Below, in pieces: positions 1 to 7,644 of a stretch of DNA of 18,202 bases. The translations under genes and the position numbers were made by a program. Source of the DNA: Candidatus Omnitrophota bacterium (GTDB lineage Bacteria > Omnitrophota > Gorgyraeia > 2-02-FULL-51-18 > JAGOUK01); assembly GCA_015231685.1 (NCBI GenBank), contig JADGBA010000011.1, positions 1-18,202 on the forward strand, read 5' to 3'. The stretch's first letter is position 1. Every line of letters begins with the position of its first letter. The notes below the pieces were generated by a model. It was not told the origin of the DNA. It saw nothing but the letters and a program-made list of their open reading frames with translations, and made no database searches.

Positions 1-69
1 CAACGATACCAAGGGGCTATGTGCTCCGGTTACCTTTAACTTGAGTCAATTCGCCGTACTCATAAAGAG

Positions 70-99
70 TTTAAAGATGAGATATTGTTGTGATAGAAT
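70..99 (+). promoter_or_regulatory. Putative extended -10 promoter of the tRNA cluster
   Basis: A -35-like TTTAAA (70-75) is separated by 18 bases from TAGAAT (94-99). The -10 is directly preceded by TGA (91-93), the TGn element of an extended -10, which tolerates a weak -35. Initiation would fall near 105-107, about ten bases before the tRNA-Lys gene. No other promoter is obvious before the two following tRNA genes, so all three may be cotranscribed. In bases 1-69 I see no gene and no clear structure. Confidence 0.5.
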
Positions 100-116
100 G
101 ACTGGCTTCAGAATAC

Positions 117-189
<73 letters not shown>

Positions 190-260
190 CTTTTTGATGT
201 TCTTTGAAATGGGCTCTTCAATCGGGTTGTCGTAAAACCGGAGTATGTGGTTCGGCGGCG

Positions 261-342
261 GCCGCGGTGGCGGAATTGGCAGACGCGCATGACTTAGGAT
301 CATGTTCCGAAAGGAATGGGGGTTCAAGTCCCTCCCGCGGCA
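261..342 (+). tRNA. tRNA-Leu (anticodon TAG)
   Basis: This is a class II tRNA. The acceptor stem GCCGCGG (261-267) pairs with CCGCGGC (335-341). The anticodon stem CATGA/TCATG encloses loop CTTAGGA with anticodon TAG at 295-297. A long variable arm (TTCCGAAAGGAA) is present, as expected for Leu. The T loop is TTCAAGT and its stem holds one G-T pair. The discriminator is A342 and no CCA is encoded. Confidence 0.95.
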
Positions 343-391
343 TTGCCGCCGGAGCGGTCACATCACCGGGAAGAGCCGATGGTATTTTTAG

Positions 392-466
<75 letters not shown>

Positions 467-547
467 GTTTTTGTGGCGCATTTGTAGCGCCGAGATCTCA
501 TGAGCCGGCTGGACAGAGGGCTCCTGGGACGCCGGCCCCGGCGATGG

Positions 548-568
548 ATTCCGAAGAGGAATGTTTTT
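548..568 (+). terminator. Weak candidate terminator after the tRNA cluster
   Basis: A short 5-bp stem ATTCC/GGAAT with a 5-nt loop is followed by G and then a run of five T (564-568). It lies between the last tRNA and the PTS IIA gene, where a terminator would be expected. The stem is short and AT-rich, so the call is weak. The rest of the 467-620 gap shows no confident promoter for the downstream operon. Confidence 0.3.
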
Positions 569-620
569 CCGATCCGACGAGCTTAGTTGGCAACCTCAAA
601 GATAAGGATGGATCGCACCC

Positions 621-1085
621 ATGAAGATCGCAGAATTTTTGAATGAAAAAGCCATTGTGCCCGACCTCAAAGCCACCGACAAGGAAGGGGCGATTCGTGA
701 GCTTATCGACGTTTTGGCTCGCGCGGAGGGATTGCGGAACAAGGAAGAGATCGCCAAGGTTCTCATGGCGCGCGAGGCGTTGGGCAGCACGGGAATCGGG
801 TTGGGTGTGGGGATTCCGCACGGTAAGTGCAACGCAACGAAGCGGCTGGTGGCATCCTTCGGAATCTCCCGAAAAGGGATTGATTTTGATGCGCTGGACG
901 GTGAATCCGTATATATTTTTTTCTGCCTGGTGGCTCCCGAGGATTCCGCGGGACCTCATCTGAAAGCACTCGCGCGCATATCGCGCCTCCTCAAGGATAA
1001 ATACTTCAGGGATTACCTCCGAAGCCTCACGGACGACAAAAAGATTTTTAAAGCCATTAAAGACGAAGACGCGAAGAAACCGTAA
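621..1085 (+). CDS. ptsN: PTS EIIA component, PtsN/fructose-type (nitrogen-regulatory-like)
   Basis: A 154-residue single-domain PTS IIA protein of the fructose/mannitol/Ntr family (PTS_EIIA_2). The phosphorylatable histidine is H67 in GIPHGK, and the surrounding region (REALGSTGIGLGVGIPHGK) is the family signature. The domain fills the chain, and no IIB or IIC part is attached. In the family, this protein accepts phosphate from HPr and either passes it to a sugar permease or regulates other proteins. HPr and enzyme I lie just downstream and no permease is present in this window, so a regulatory role is the better inference. The ATG is preceded by a poorly spaced AAGGA (604-608). The gene follows the tRNA cluster and lies 26 nt before yvcK. 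Whether it is a true PtsN orthologue is not certain. Confidence 0.88.
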   Translation: MKIAEFLNEKAIVPDLKATDKEGAIRELIDVLARAEGLRNKEEIAKVLMAREALGSTGIGLGVGIPHGKCNATKRLVASFGISRKGIDFDALDGESVYIFFCLVAPEDSAGPHLKALARISRLLKDKYFRDYLRSLTDDKKIFKAIKDEDAKKP

Positions 1086-1111
1086 CGTTTCGGGCTTTAG
1101 GAGGCGTCATC

Positions 1112-2332
1112 GTGGGAATTTATAAGTGGCTGTATCCCGGCATGAGAATCAAACGCTGGATGGTGTTGTGTTCCATCGGGATCGTGCTGTGTTCGATGGG
1201 GTTTGTGGTCACCCTCATCGAAAATCAGGAAGCCTCCGGAAGCCTGTTTGTGGTGGCGGGGATTTTTCTGGTGGTGCTCAGCATCCGCAAAATCATGAAG
1301 TCGGTGATTATGATTTTGGCGCCCAATCAGGAAGGGCAAATTTTGAACAAGATGTACCAGCGGGGGGTGTTATCGAGCGGTCCGCGGATCGTGGCTGTGG
1401 GCGGCGGAACCGGGTTGTCGGTTCTGTTGAGAGGACTCAAGGAACGCACGACCAACATTACGGCGGTGGTGACGGTTTCCGACGATGGAGGTTCTTCAGG
1501 CCGATTGCGAAGTCAATTCGATGTCCTGCCACCCGGGGATATCAGGAACTGTCTTTCGGCGCTGGCGGATGCGGAACCGATGATGCAGGAGCTTTTGCAG
1601 TTCAGGTTCTCCGAAAAGTCGTCTGATCTTGCGGGGCACAGCTTCGGGAATCTGTTTATCCTGGCGATGGCCAAGATTACGGGAGACTTCGAGAAGGCTG
1701 TTCGTGAATCCAGCCGGATTCTGAATATTCGCGGGCAGGTGGTGCCGTCTACGCTGTCAAAAGTGGTTTTGGAGGCGCGCCATGCGGACGGCAAAGTGCT
1801 GGAAGGTGAAACCAAGATTTCGGCCTACGCTTCACCGATTGAGCGACTCTTTTTGAAACCGGACGACTCGCCGGCGACGGATGACGCGATTGCGGCGATC
1901 CGGACGGCGGATGCGATTGTGCTCGGGCCCGGATCGTTGTATACCAGCGTGCTTCCGAATCTTCTGATCAAAGAAATTTTGCAGGAGATCGCAAGGGTCA
2001 GGGTGCCAAAGATTTATGTATGCAACATCATGACGCAGCCGCACGAAACGGCGCATCTGAAGTCCGATATCGATCACGTCCGGGCGCTCGTTGAACACAC
2101 GCGCCCGGAAGTTATCACACATTGCATTGTCAATAACGGCGCGGTGCCGGGTGAACTGGCACAGCGTTACACGGGCGGCGGATCCGTGCCGCTGGAATGC
2201 CGCGCGGAGGAGATCCGGCAGATGGGATACACGGTTTTTGAGACAGATCTGGTGCAAGGGTCCGATGTCGTCCGGCACAATTCGCGAAAGTTGTCCAAGT
2301 TGATTGTTGAGATTGCGCAATCCAAGAAATGA
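1112..2332 (+). CDS. yvcK: YvcK-family gluconeogenesis/cell-shape factor with N-terminal membrane anchor
   Basis: A 406-residue member of the YvcK/CofD-like family (UPF0052). Members bind UDP-sugars such as UDP-GlcNAc and in Bacillus are needed for growth on gluconeogenic carbon and for normal cell shape. Visible motifs are VGGGTGLS (97-103), TVSDDGGSSGRLR (121-133), LPPGDIRNCL, GHSFGN (175-180) and LGPGSLYTS (271-279). Residues 1-90 are extra relative to the roughly 320-residue Bacillus protein and hold two hydrophobic helices (about 15-36 and 43-64), which would anchor the domain at the inner membrane. The GTG start is supported by AGGAGG at 1099-1104, seven bases upstream. The gene sits between PTS IIA and HPr, and ends 8 nt before ptsH. 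In Bacillus, yvcK is also linked to an HPr paralogue (crh). Confidence 0.92.
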   Translation: MGIYKWLYPGMRIKRWMVLCSIGIVLCSMGFVVTLIENQEASGSLFVVAGIFLVVLSIRKIMKSVIMILAPNQEGQILNKMYQRGVLSSGPRIVAVGGGTGLSVLLRGLKERTTNITAVVTVSDDGGSSGRLRSQFDVLPPGDIRNCLSALADAEPMMQELLQFRFSEKSSDLAGHSFGNLFILAMAKITGDFEKAVRESSRILNIRGQVVPSTLSKVVLEARHADGKVLEGETKISAYASPIERLFLKPDDSPATDDAIAAIRTADAIVLGPGSLYTSVLPNLLIKEILQEIARVRVPKIYVCNIMTQPHETAHLKSDIDHVRALVEHTRPEVITHCIVNNGAVPGELAQRYTGGGSVPLECRAEEIRQMGYTVFETDLVQGSDVVRHNSRKLSKLIVEIAQSKK

Positions 2333-2340
2333 GATGAGCC

Positions 2341-2622
2341 ATGAAAAAAACGGTGGTGGTCCGCAATCCGATGGGTTTGCATGCGCGCCCAGCCTCCGTC
2401 TTCGTGAAGATCGCCAATCAATATGACGCGGATGTTCATGTGGCCAAGGACGGACAGTCGGTGAACGGAAAATCAATCATGGGGATCTTGATGCTCGCGG
2501 CGGAACAAGGGTCTGAAGTATCTATGGAAACCACGGGGCCGGAAGCGGCCGCTGCCATGGAAGCGCTGGAGGCGTTCTTGACCAGCGTGGATGCCTCGTC
2601 CGAGGCAGGGGGGCTGGTGTGA
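2341..2622 (+). CDS. ptsH: Phosphocarrier protein HPr
   Basis: A 93-residue HPr. The phosphoacceptor histidine is H14 in GLHARPA, which takes phosphate from enzyme I and passes it to IIA proteins. The second regulatory site is also present: S45 in SVNGKSIMGIL matches Ser46, the target of HPr kinase/phosphorylase. Retention of both sites separates it from Crh, which lacks the histidine. No HPr kinase gene is in this window. The last residues (about 82-93) extend past the normal fold. The stop codon overlaps the GTG start of ptsI, which indicates translational coupling. Confidence 0.95.
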   Translation: MKKTVVVRNPMGLHARPASVFVKIANQYDADVHVAKDGQSVNGKSIMGILMLAAEQGSEVSMETTGPEAAAAMEALEAFLTSVDASSEAGGLV

Positions 2623-4397
2623 AACTTCTCAAGGGGATTGCGGCATCCGCCGGGATTGCGGTCGGCAAGGCCCTCCTCCTGGACCATGAGGATCTTCGGG
2701 TTCCCCCGAGGCCTGTCGACGAGGCGGCGGTCCCGAATGAAATCATGCGTTTTGAGGATGCGCTCACCCGTACCCGCGCCCAGATTTTAAAGATTCAGAA
2801 CCAGATCACCAAGGAACTCGGCCGTGAGCACGCGGAGATTTTTGATGCGCATTTGATGCTCATAGAAGACCGGACGCTGATCGAAGAGGTGATTGGTCAG
2901 CTCAAGAAAACCCGCCTGTCTGTGGAGTATGTTTTTAGTCAGGCGCTGCGGAAGTACACGGCAGCTTTGGCTAAGGTGGGTGACGAGTATCTGAGAGAGC
3001 GCGTAGCCGACATCAACGACGTGGGCCGCCGTATTTTGCGAAATCTCATGGGGGAGCGTGGCACCCGAATCGATCAGCTGACGGAGCGCGTGGTACTCAT
3101 CGCATACGACCTTTCTCCGAGCGATACGGCCGTCATGCACAAGCGGGATGTGATCGGTTTTGCCACCGACATCGGGGGCCGGACGTCCCACACCGCGATT
3201 ATGGCCAAATCCCGGGAGGTTCCCGCGGTAGTAGGTCTGGAAAACGTCACTCAGCTCATCAAAGACGGTGATGAGGTGATTATTGACGGCATTGACGGCG
3301 TCGTGGTGATTAATCCCGACCGGGATACGCGCGAAGCGTACCTCACCAAACGCGAGGAGTACATCGCGAGCGGCCGCGAGTTCATGAAGATCAAGGACAG
3401 CCCGGCCGTGACTCTGGACAAACGGAAGATCGCGCTCTGCGCCAACCTCGAGCTTCCCGACGAGATTGAGTCCATCCAGTCGCATGGGGCTGAAGGAATC
3501 GGTCTTTTTCGAACGGAGTATCTCTTTTTGAACCGAAAAACGCTGCCGAATGAGGAGGAGCAGTTCTTCTCCTATAAGACGGTGGTCGCCCAGATGAAAC
3601 CGCGCCCCGTCACGATCCGGACGCTGGACTTGGGCGGAGACAAATTCTTATCTCAGCTGGAAATGCCCCGGGAGATGAACCCCTTCCTTGGCTGGAGGGC
3701 CATTCGCTTTTGCCTCGCGATGCCGGAGATCTTCAAACCGCAGCTCCGGGCGATTCTTCGTGCCAGCGCGTTCGGAAAGACGCGGCTCATGTATCCGATG
3801 ATCTCGGGCCTGGAGGAGCTCAGGGCCGCCAACGATCTTCTGAACGATTGCAAGCGGGAGCTTCACAAAAAAGGGGTTCCGTACGATCCGAAGATCGAGC
3901 TCGGGGCCATGATCGAAATTCCCTCAGCGGCGCTGACCTGCGATCTCCTGGCTGACGAGGTGAGCTTTTTTTCGATCGGAACCAACGACTTGATTCAGTA
4001 TGCGCTGGCCGCGGACCGTGTGAACGAAAAAATCGCCTATTTGTATGATCCCGCGCATCCGGCGGTGCTGAGGTTGTTGAGGAATATTATCGTTTCGGGC
4101 CATCGGAAGAAGATGCGCGTCAGCATGTGCGGCGAGATGGCCGGTGATCCGGAGTTGACGATTATTCTTGTCGGTTTGGGACTTGATGAGATGTCGATTT
4201 CGGCGGTTCTCCTTCCTGAGATCAAGGCCATTATCCGGTCGATCAAGTTTTCTACAGCGCAACGTATTGCCAAGGAGGCTCTCAAGTTCCGTACGGGCAA
4301 GGAGGTTATGAGTTTTGCAAGGGAGCATTTCAGGCAGTTGAGCAAGGGCAAGAGTTTTTACGGTAATTTGAGAGACCGGAGGGAGGAAACCGCATGA
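2619..4397 (+). CDS. ptsI: PTS enzyme I, phosphoenolpyruvate-protein phosphotransferase
   Basis: A 592-residue cytosolic enzyme I, slightly longer than the usual 570-575. It transfers phosphate from PEP to its own histidine and then to HPr. The swivelling domain carries the active H191 in GGRTSHTAIMAKSREVPAVVG. The C-terminal TIM barrel carries GLFRTEYLF (R298), RTLDLGGDK (R334), the acidic site MIEIPSA (E433), FSIGTNDLIQY (451-461) and the catalytic C504 in MSMCGEMAGDP-like sequence. All expected catalytic residues are present. The GTG start overlaps the ptsH stop and follows a G-rich stretch that can serve as the ribosome site. Its own stop overlaps the next gene as ATGA. Confidence 0.96.
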   Translation: MKLLKGIAASAGIAVGKALLLDHEDLRVPPRPVDEAAVPNEIMRFEDALTRTRAQILKIQNQITKELGREHAEIFDAHLMLIEDRTLIEEVIGQLKKTRLSVEYVFSQALRKYTAALAKVGDEYLRERVADINDVGRRILRNLMGERGTRIDQLTERVVLIAYDLSPSDTAVMHKRDVIGFATDIGGRTSHTAIMAKSREVPAVVGLENVTQLIKDGDEVIIDGIDGVVVINPDRDTREAYLTKREEYIASGREFMKIKDSPAVTLDKRKIALCANLELPDEIESIQSHGAEGIGLFRTEYLFLNRKTLPNEEEQFFSYKTVVAQMKPRPVTIRTLDLGGDKFLSQLEMPREMNPFLGWRAIRFCLAMPEIFKPQLRAILRASAFGKTRLMYPMISGLEELRAANDLLNDCKRELHKKGVPYDPKIELGAMIEIPSAALTCDLLADEVSFFSIGTNDLIQYALAADRVNEKIAYLYDPAHPAVLRLLRNIIVSGHRKKMRVSMCGEMAGDPELTIILVGLGLDEMSISAVLLPEIKAIIRSIKFSTAQRIAKEALKFRTGKEVMSFAREHFRQLSKGKSFYGNLRDRREETA

Positions 4398-5134
4398 AAA
4401 CCGTCGTACTCGCCGCGGGATACGCCACGCGGCTGTATCCGCTGACACAGGATAAACCCAAAGCACTTTTGCCTGTCGGAAAGAAGCTCCTCCTGGATCA
4501 TCTTCTCGGAAAGTTGGGCGGGGTGCCGGAAATGGACGAAGTGGTCCTTGTCACGAATCACCGTTTTGCCGGACAGTTCAGTGATTGGGCCAAGTCAAAT
4601 CCGTGCCCATGCCCGATCCGCGTTCTCGATGACGGAACCACCTCAAACGATAACCGCCTTGGCGCTGTCGGGGATTTGCAATTTGCGATTCGGGAAGCGG
4701 GGTTGAAGGAGGATTTGATGGTGCTGGCCAGCGATAACTTGTTTGATGAAGGTTTCAGGGGGTTTTGTGATTTTGCCCTGAAGCATCCCCGATCGGCATC
4801 GGTGGGTGTCTACGATATTGGCGACCCCTCGATCGCCGCGGGACGATACGGCGTTATTGAATGCGATTCCACGAATAAGATAGTCGGAATTGAGGAAAAG
4901 CCGGATCAGCCGAAGTCTCCGAATGTGAGTACCGGAGTTTACTTTTTTCCGCAGTCTTCATTTCAGCGTATGGATGAATATCTCGCGGGAGCGGAGCGCA
5001 AGGACGCGCCGGGGCACTACGTTCGATGGCTGGCTGAACGTGAGGCGGTGTATGCCTACGTTTTTGGCGGCCGGTGGTTTGATATCGGAAGCCTCGACCA
5101 GCTTGAAGAGGCGAGCAAGGCTTACAACGCTTAG
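4394..5134 (+). CDS. Sugar-phosphate nucleotidyltransferase (RmlA/GlmU-N-like)
   Basis: A 246-residue single-domain nucleotidyltransferase of the NTP_transferase family, which makes NDP-sugars from NTP and sugar 1-phosphate. The N-terminal nucleotide loop is LAAGYATRLYPLT (7-19), followed by KPKALLPVGKK. A metal-binding aspartate is seen in ASDN (D114). The EEKP sugar-site motif is at 167-170 and GRWFDIGS at 226-233. It lacks the C-terminal left-handed beta helix of GlmU, so it resembles glucose-1-phosphate thymidylyl/uridylyl/cytidylyl-transferases. Base and sugar specificity cannot be read from the sequence. Its start overlaps the ptsI stop (ATGA). The position between PTS and methyl-cycle genes gives no direct clue to the substrate. 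Confidence 0.85.
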   Translation: MKTVVLAAGYATRLYPLTQDKPKALLPVGKKLLLDHLLGKLGGVPEMDEVVLVTNHRFAGQFSDWAKSNPCPCPIRVLDDGTTSNDNRLGAVGDLQFAIREAGLKEDLMVLASDNLFDEGFRGFCDFALKHPRSASVGVYDIGDPSIAAGRYGVIECDSTNKIVGIEEKPDQPKSPNVSTGVYFFPQSSFQRMDEYLAGAERKDAPGHYVRWLAEREAVYAYVFGGRWFDIGSLDQLEEASKAYNA

Positions 5135-5166
5135 AGGCGGATGCAGCGGAAACCGAAAGGATAGCA

Positions 5167-6333
5167 ATGGAAAAGAACGCGTATTTGTTCAGCTCAGAAA
5201 GTGTGACCGAGGGACACCCGGACAAGATTTGCGATCAAATCTCTGACGCGGTTCTCGACACGATTCTTAAGGACGATCCGGACGGCCGTGTGGCCGTGGA
5301 AACGCTTGTCACGACCGGTATGGTGATTGTGACGGGAGAGGTCACGACAGAAACCTATGTCGATATTCCGAAGGTGGTCCGCAGGGTGCTGAAGGATATT
5401 GGATACGCGGAAGCCGCGCTGGGGTTCGATCATGAATCCTGCGGAGTGCTGACCGCCATTCAGCGCCAATCGCCCGATATTGCCCGTGGTGTGGATACCG
5501 GCGGAGCAGGTGATCAGGGGCTGATGTTCGGATTCGCCACGAGGGAAACGCCGGAATTGATGCCGCTTCCGATCAGTCTGGCGCAAAGGATCACGCGTAA
5601 ATTTTCGGAACTTCGCAAAGCCGGCACACTCAAGTACCTTTGGCCGGACGGCAAGTCGCAGGTCACGGTTGAATATGTGGACGGGAAACCCGAGCGGGTG
5701 GACACGATTGTGATGAGCGTGCATCACCGCCACGGCGTAAGCCTGGACCGCATCAAGCGGGATCTCACGCGGCTCATTGTCCGCAACCCGGACATCATTC
5801 CCCAAAATCTTGTGGATCGGCGCACCCGAATTCTGGTGAATCCCACCGGACGGTTTGAAGTGGGCGGTCCGGTGGCGGATACGGGTCTGACCGGAAGAAA
5901 GATCATCGTTGACACCTACGGAGGTTCGGCGCCACACGGCGGCGGCGCCTTTTCGGGGAAGGATCCTTCGAAGGTGGACCGATCCGCGTCCTACATGGCG
6001 CGGTACATCGCCAAGAATGTAGTGGCGGCCGGTCTGGCGGATGCCTGCGAGGTCCAGCTCGCCTACGCCATCGGCGTGCGGGAGCCGGTCTCGGTCAAGG
6101 TGACCCAAGGCCGGGGCGCCACTGTGCCGGACGGTGTGCTTGAACGCGCTATTCGCAAAACGTTCGATCTGACGCCGGCGGGTATCATCAAAACGCTGGA
6201 TCTTAAGAAGCCGATTTATCTCAAGACGGCCGCGTACGGACACTTTGGCCGCCATGAGAAGAGCTTCACGTGGGAACACACTGACAAAGTCGACGCATTA
6301 GCCAAAAACGTTAAGAAGGAAATGGGACGTTAA
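5167..6333 (+). CDS. metK: S-adenosylmethionine synthetase
   Basis: A 388-residue methionine adenosyltransferase, the normal bacterial length, forming S-adenosylmethionine from ATP and methionine. Family signatures are intact: EGHPDKICDQISDA with H17, the hexapeptide GAGDQG (113-118), and the nonapeptide GGGAFSGKD (258-266), which contributes to phosphate and metal binding. The ATG is preceded by AAAGGA (5156-5161). Only 32 bases separate it from the upstream gene, so there is no room for a SAM riboswitch. It is followed 16 nt later by ahcY, placing synthesis and recycling of the methyl donor together. Confidence 0.98.
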   Translation: MEKNAYLFSSESVTEGHPDKICDQISDAVLDTILKDDPDGRVAVETLVTTGMVIVTGEVTTETYVDIPKVVRRVLKDIGYAEAALGFDHESCGVLTAIQRQSPDIARGVDTGGAGDQGLMFGFATRETPELMPLPISLAQRITRKFSELRKAGTLKYLWPDGKSQVTVEYVDGKPERVDTIVMSVHHRHGVSLDRIKRDLTRLIVRNPDIIPQNLVDRRTRILVNPTGRFEVGGPVADTGLTGRKIIVDTYGGSAPHGGGAFSGKDPSKVDRSASYMARYIAKNVVAAGLADACEVQLAYAIGVREPVSVKVTQGRGATVPDGVLERAIRKTFDLTPAGIIKTLDLKKPIYLKTAAYGHFGRHEKSFTWEHTDKVDALAKNVKKEMGR

Positions 6334-6349
6334 ACCGAAGGAGTCTGTC

Positions 6350-7615
6350 TTGAAAAAGAGCGATTACGACGTTAAGAACCTTGCATTGGCCGCTTCCGGA
6401 AAAAAGCGGATTGAGTGGGCGCGCCGGCAGATGCCGGTGATTCAGAGTATTGAGAAGCGCTTTCTCAAACAGAAGCCCCTCAAAGGCTATTCGGTCGCGG
6501 CGTGTCTCCACGTCACGACAGAAACCGCGAATCTTATGATTGCCCTCAAGTCCGGAGGCGCGGATGTGGCGCTTTGCGCGTCCAACCCCTTGAGTACTCA
6601 GGATGAAACCGCCGCCTCCCTCGTCAAGGATTACGGCATTCCTGTCTTCGCCATTCACGCCGAGGACCGAAAAACCTATTATCGCCACATTCATGCTGTT
6701 CTCGACCGCAAACCGAGGATCACCATGGATGACGGAGCGGACCTGGTGAGTGTATTGCACACGACGCGTCGCGGTGACGCCGAGAGGGTGATCGGCGGAA
6801 CGGAGGAGACCACCACCGGAGTGATCCGGCTGAGGGCCCTCGAGAAAGAGGGGAAGCTCCTTTTTCCGATGATCGCGGTGAATGATGCTTACACGAAGCA
6901 TTTTTTTGACAACCGTTATGGGACGGGCCAGTCCACCTTTGACGGAATTCTCCGGGGGACCAACATGTTAGTGGCCGGATCCACCGTGGTGATTGCCGGT
7001 TACGGATGGTGCGGCCGCGGAGTGGCGGTGCGGGCCCGGGGCATGGGAGCGCGAGTCATTGTAACCGAGGTGGATCCCTTGAAGGGGATCGAAGCCGTAA
7101 TGGACGGTTTTGACGTGATGCCGATGCAGCGCGCTGCCGCGATGGGCGACCTTTTCATCACTGTGACGGGTGATATCAACGTTCTCAGAAAAGAGCATTT
7201 TCTGAAGATGAAGGACGGCGCGATTATCGCCAATTCAGGCCATTTTGATGTCGAGATTGATGTGAAGAGCTTGAAGCGGATGGCTTCCAAAACGCGTGAG
7301 ATTCGTCCCTTTTTGAACGAATACACGCTCGCGGGCGGACGCAAGATTTATCTCCTGGCGGAAGGCCGGCTCGTTAATTTGAGCTCAGCCGAAGGACATC
7401 CGGCTATGGTGATGGATATGAGTTTCGCCAATCAAGCGCTCTCCTGCGAATACATGCGCACTCACGCATCGCGTCTCAAAAAGTGCGTCATCAAAGTGCC
7501 CGACGAAATCGACAGCGGTATCGCCAAGCTCAAGCTGAGCACCATGGGCATCCGGATCGATACGTTGACCGCCGAGCAGAAGCATTATCTGACGAGCTGG
7601 AACGTCGGCACTTGA
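6350..7615 (+). CDS. ahcY: S-adenosylhomocysteine hydrolase
   Basis: A 421-residue adenosylhomocysteinase, which cleaves S-adenosylhomocysteine to adenosine and homocysteine and relieves product inhibition of methyltransferases. The NAD-binding loop GYGWCGRG (217-224) is clear. Substrate/NAD motifs include MDDGADL (126-132), GGTEETTTG (149-157), VNDAYTKHFFDNRYG (177-191) and NSGHFDVEID. The chain ends at SWNVGT, the shorter type without the C-terminal KPDHYRY tail found in many eukaryotic and long bacterial enzymes. The start is TTG, chosen because AAGGAG (6338-6343) lies six bases upstream and the N terminus fits the family. Last gene of the plus-strand cluster. Confidence 0.97.
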   Translation: MKKSDYDVKNLALAASGKKRIEWARRQMPVIQSIEKRFLKQKPLKGYSVAACLHVTTETANLMIALKSGGADVALCASNPLSTQDETAASLVKDYGIPVFAIHAEDRKTYYRHIHAVLDRKPRITMDDGADLVSVLHTTRRGDAERVIGGTEETTTGVIRLRALEKEGKLLFPMIAVNDAYTKHFFDNRYGTGQSTFDGILRGTNMLVAGSTVVIAGYGWCGRGVAVRARGMGARVIVTEVDPLKGIEAVMDGFDVMPMQRAAAMGDLFITVTGDINVLRKEHFLKMKDGAIIANSGHFDVEIDVKSLKRMASKTREIRPFLNEYTLAGGRKIYLLAEGRLVNLSSAEGHPAMVMDMSFANQALSCEYMRTHASRLKKCVIKVPDEIDSGIAKLKLSTMGIRIDTLTAEQKHYLTSWNVGT

Positions 7616-7626
7616 TCCGCATTCCG

Positions 7627-7644
7627 AAACGACGGACGTCGTTT
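7627..7644. terminator. Candidate bidirectional terminator hairpin between ahcY and lptG
   Basis: AAACGAC (7627-7633) and GTCGTTT (7638-7644) form a perfect 7-bp stem with a GGAC loop. It lies in the 28-base gap between two convergent genes. The stem arms supply short A/T runs on either side, so it could stop transcription from both directions. The T-tract is short (four T), so strength is uncertain. Confidence 0.5.

Noticed and set aside
475..491. GGCGC/GCGCC stem just after tRNA-Gly as terminator
   Set aside because: The stem is 5 bp with a 7-base loop, and no T-run follows on the plus strand.
5135..5166. SAM riboswitch in front of metK
   Set aside because: The gap is only 32 bases and lies inside an operon, too short for any known SAM riboswitch.
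5194..6279. Long minus-strand open frame (361 codons) opposite metK
   Set aside because: It is the antisense shadow of a strongly conserved gene. Its product is rich in His/Arg with no domain, which is typical of GC-rich antisense frames.
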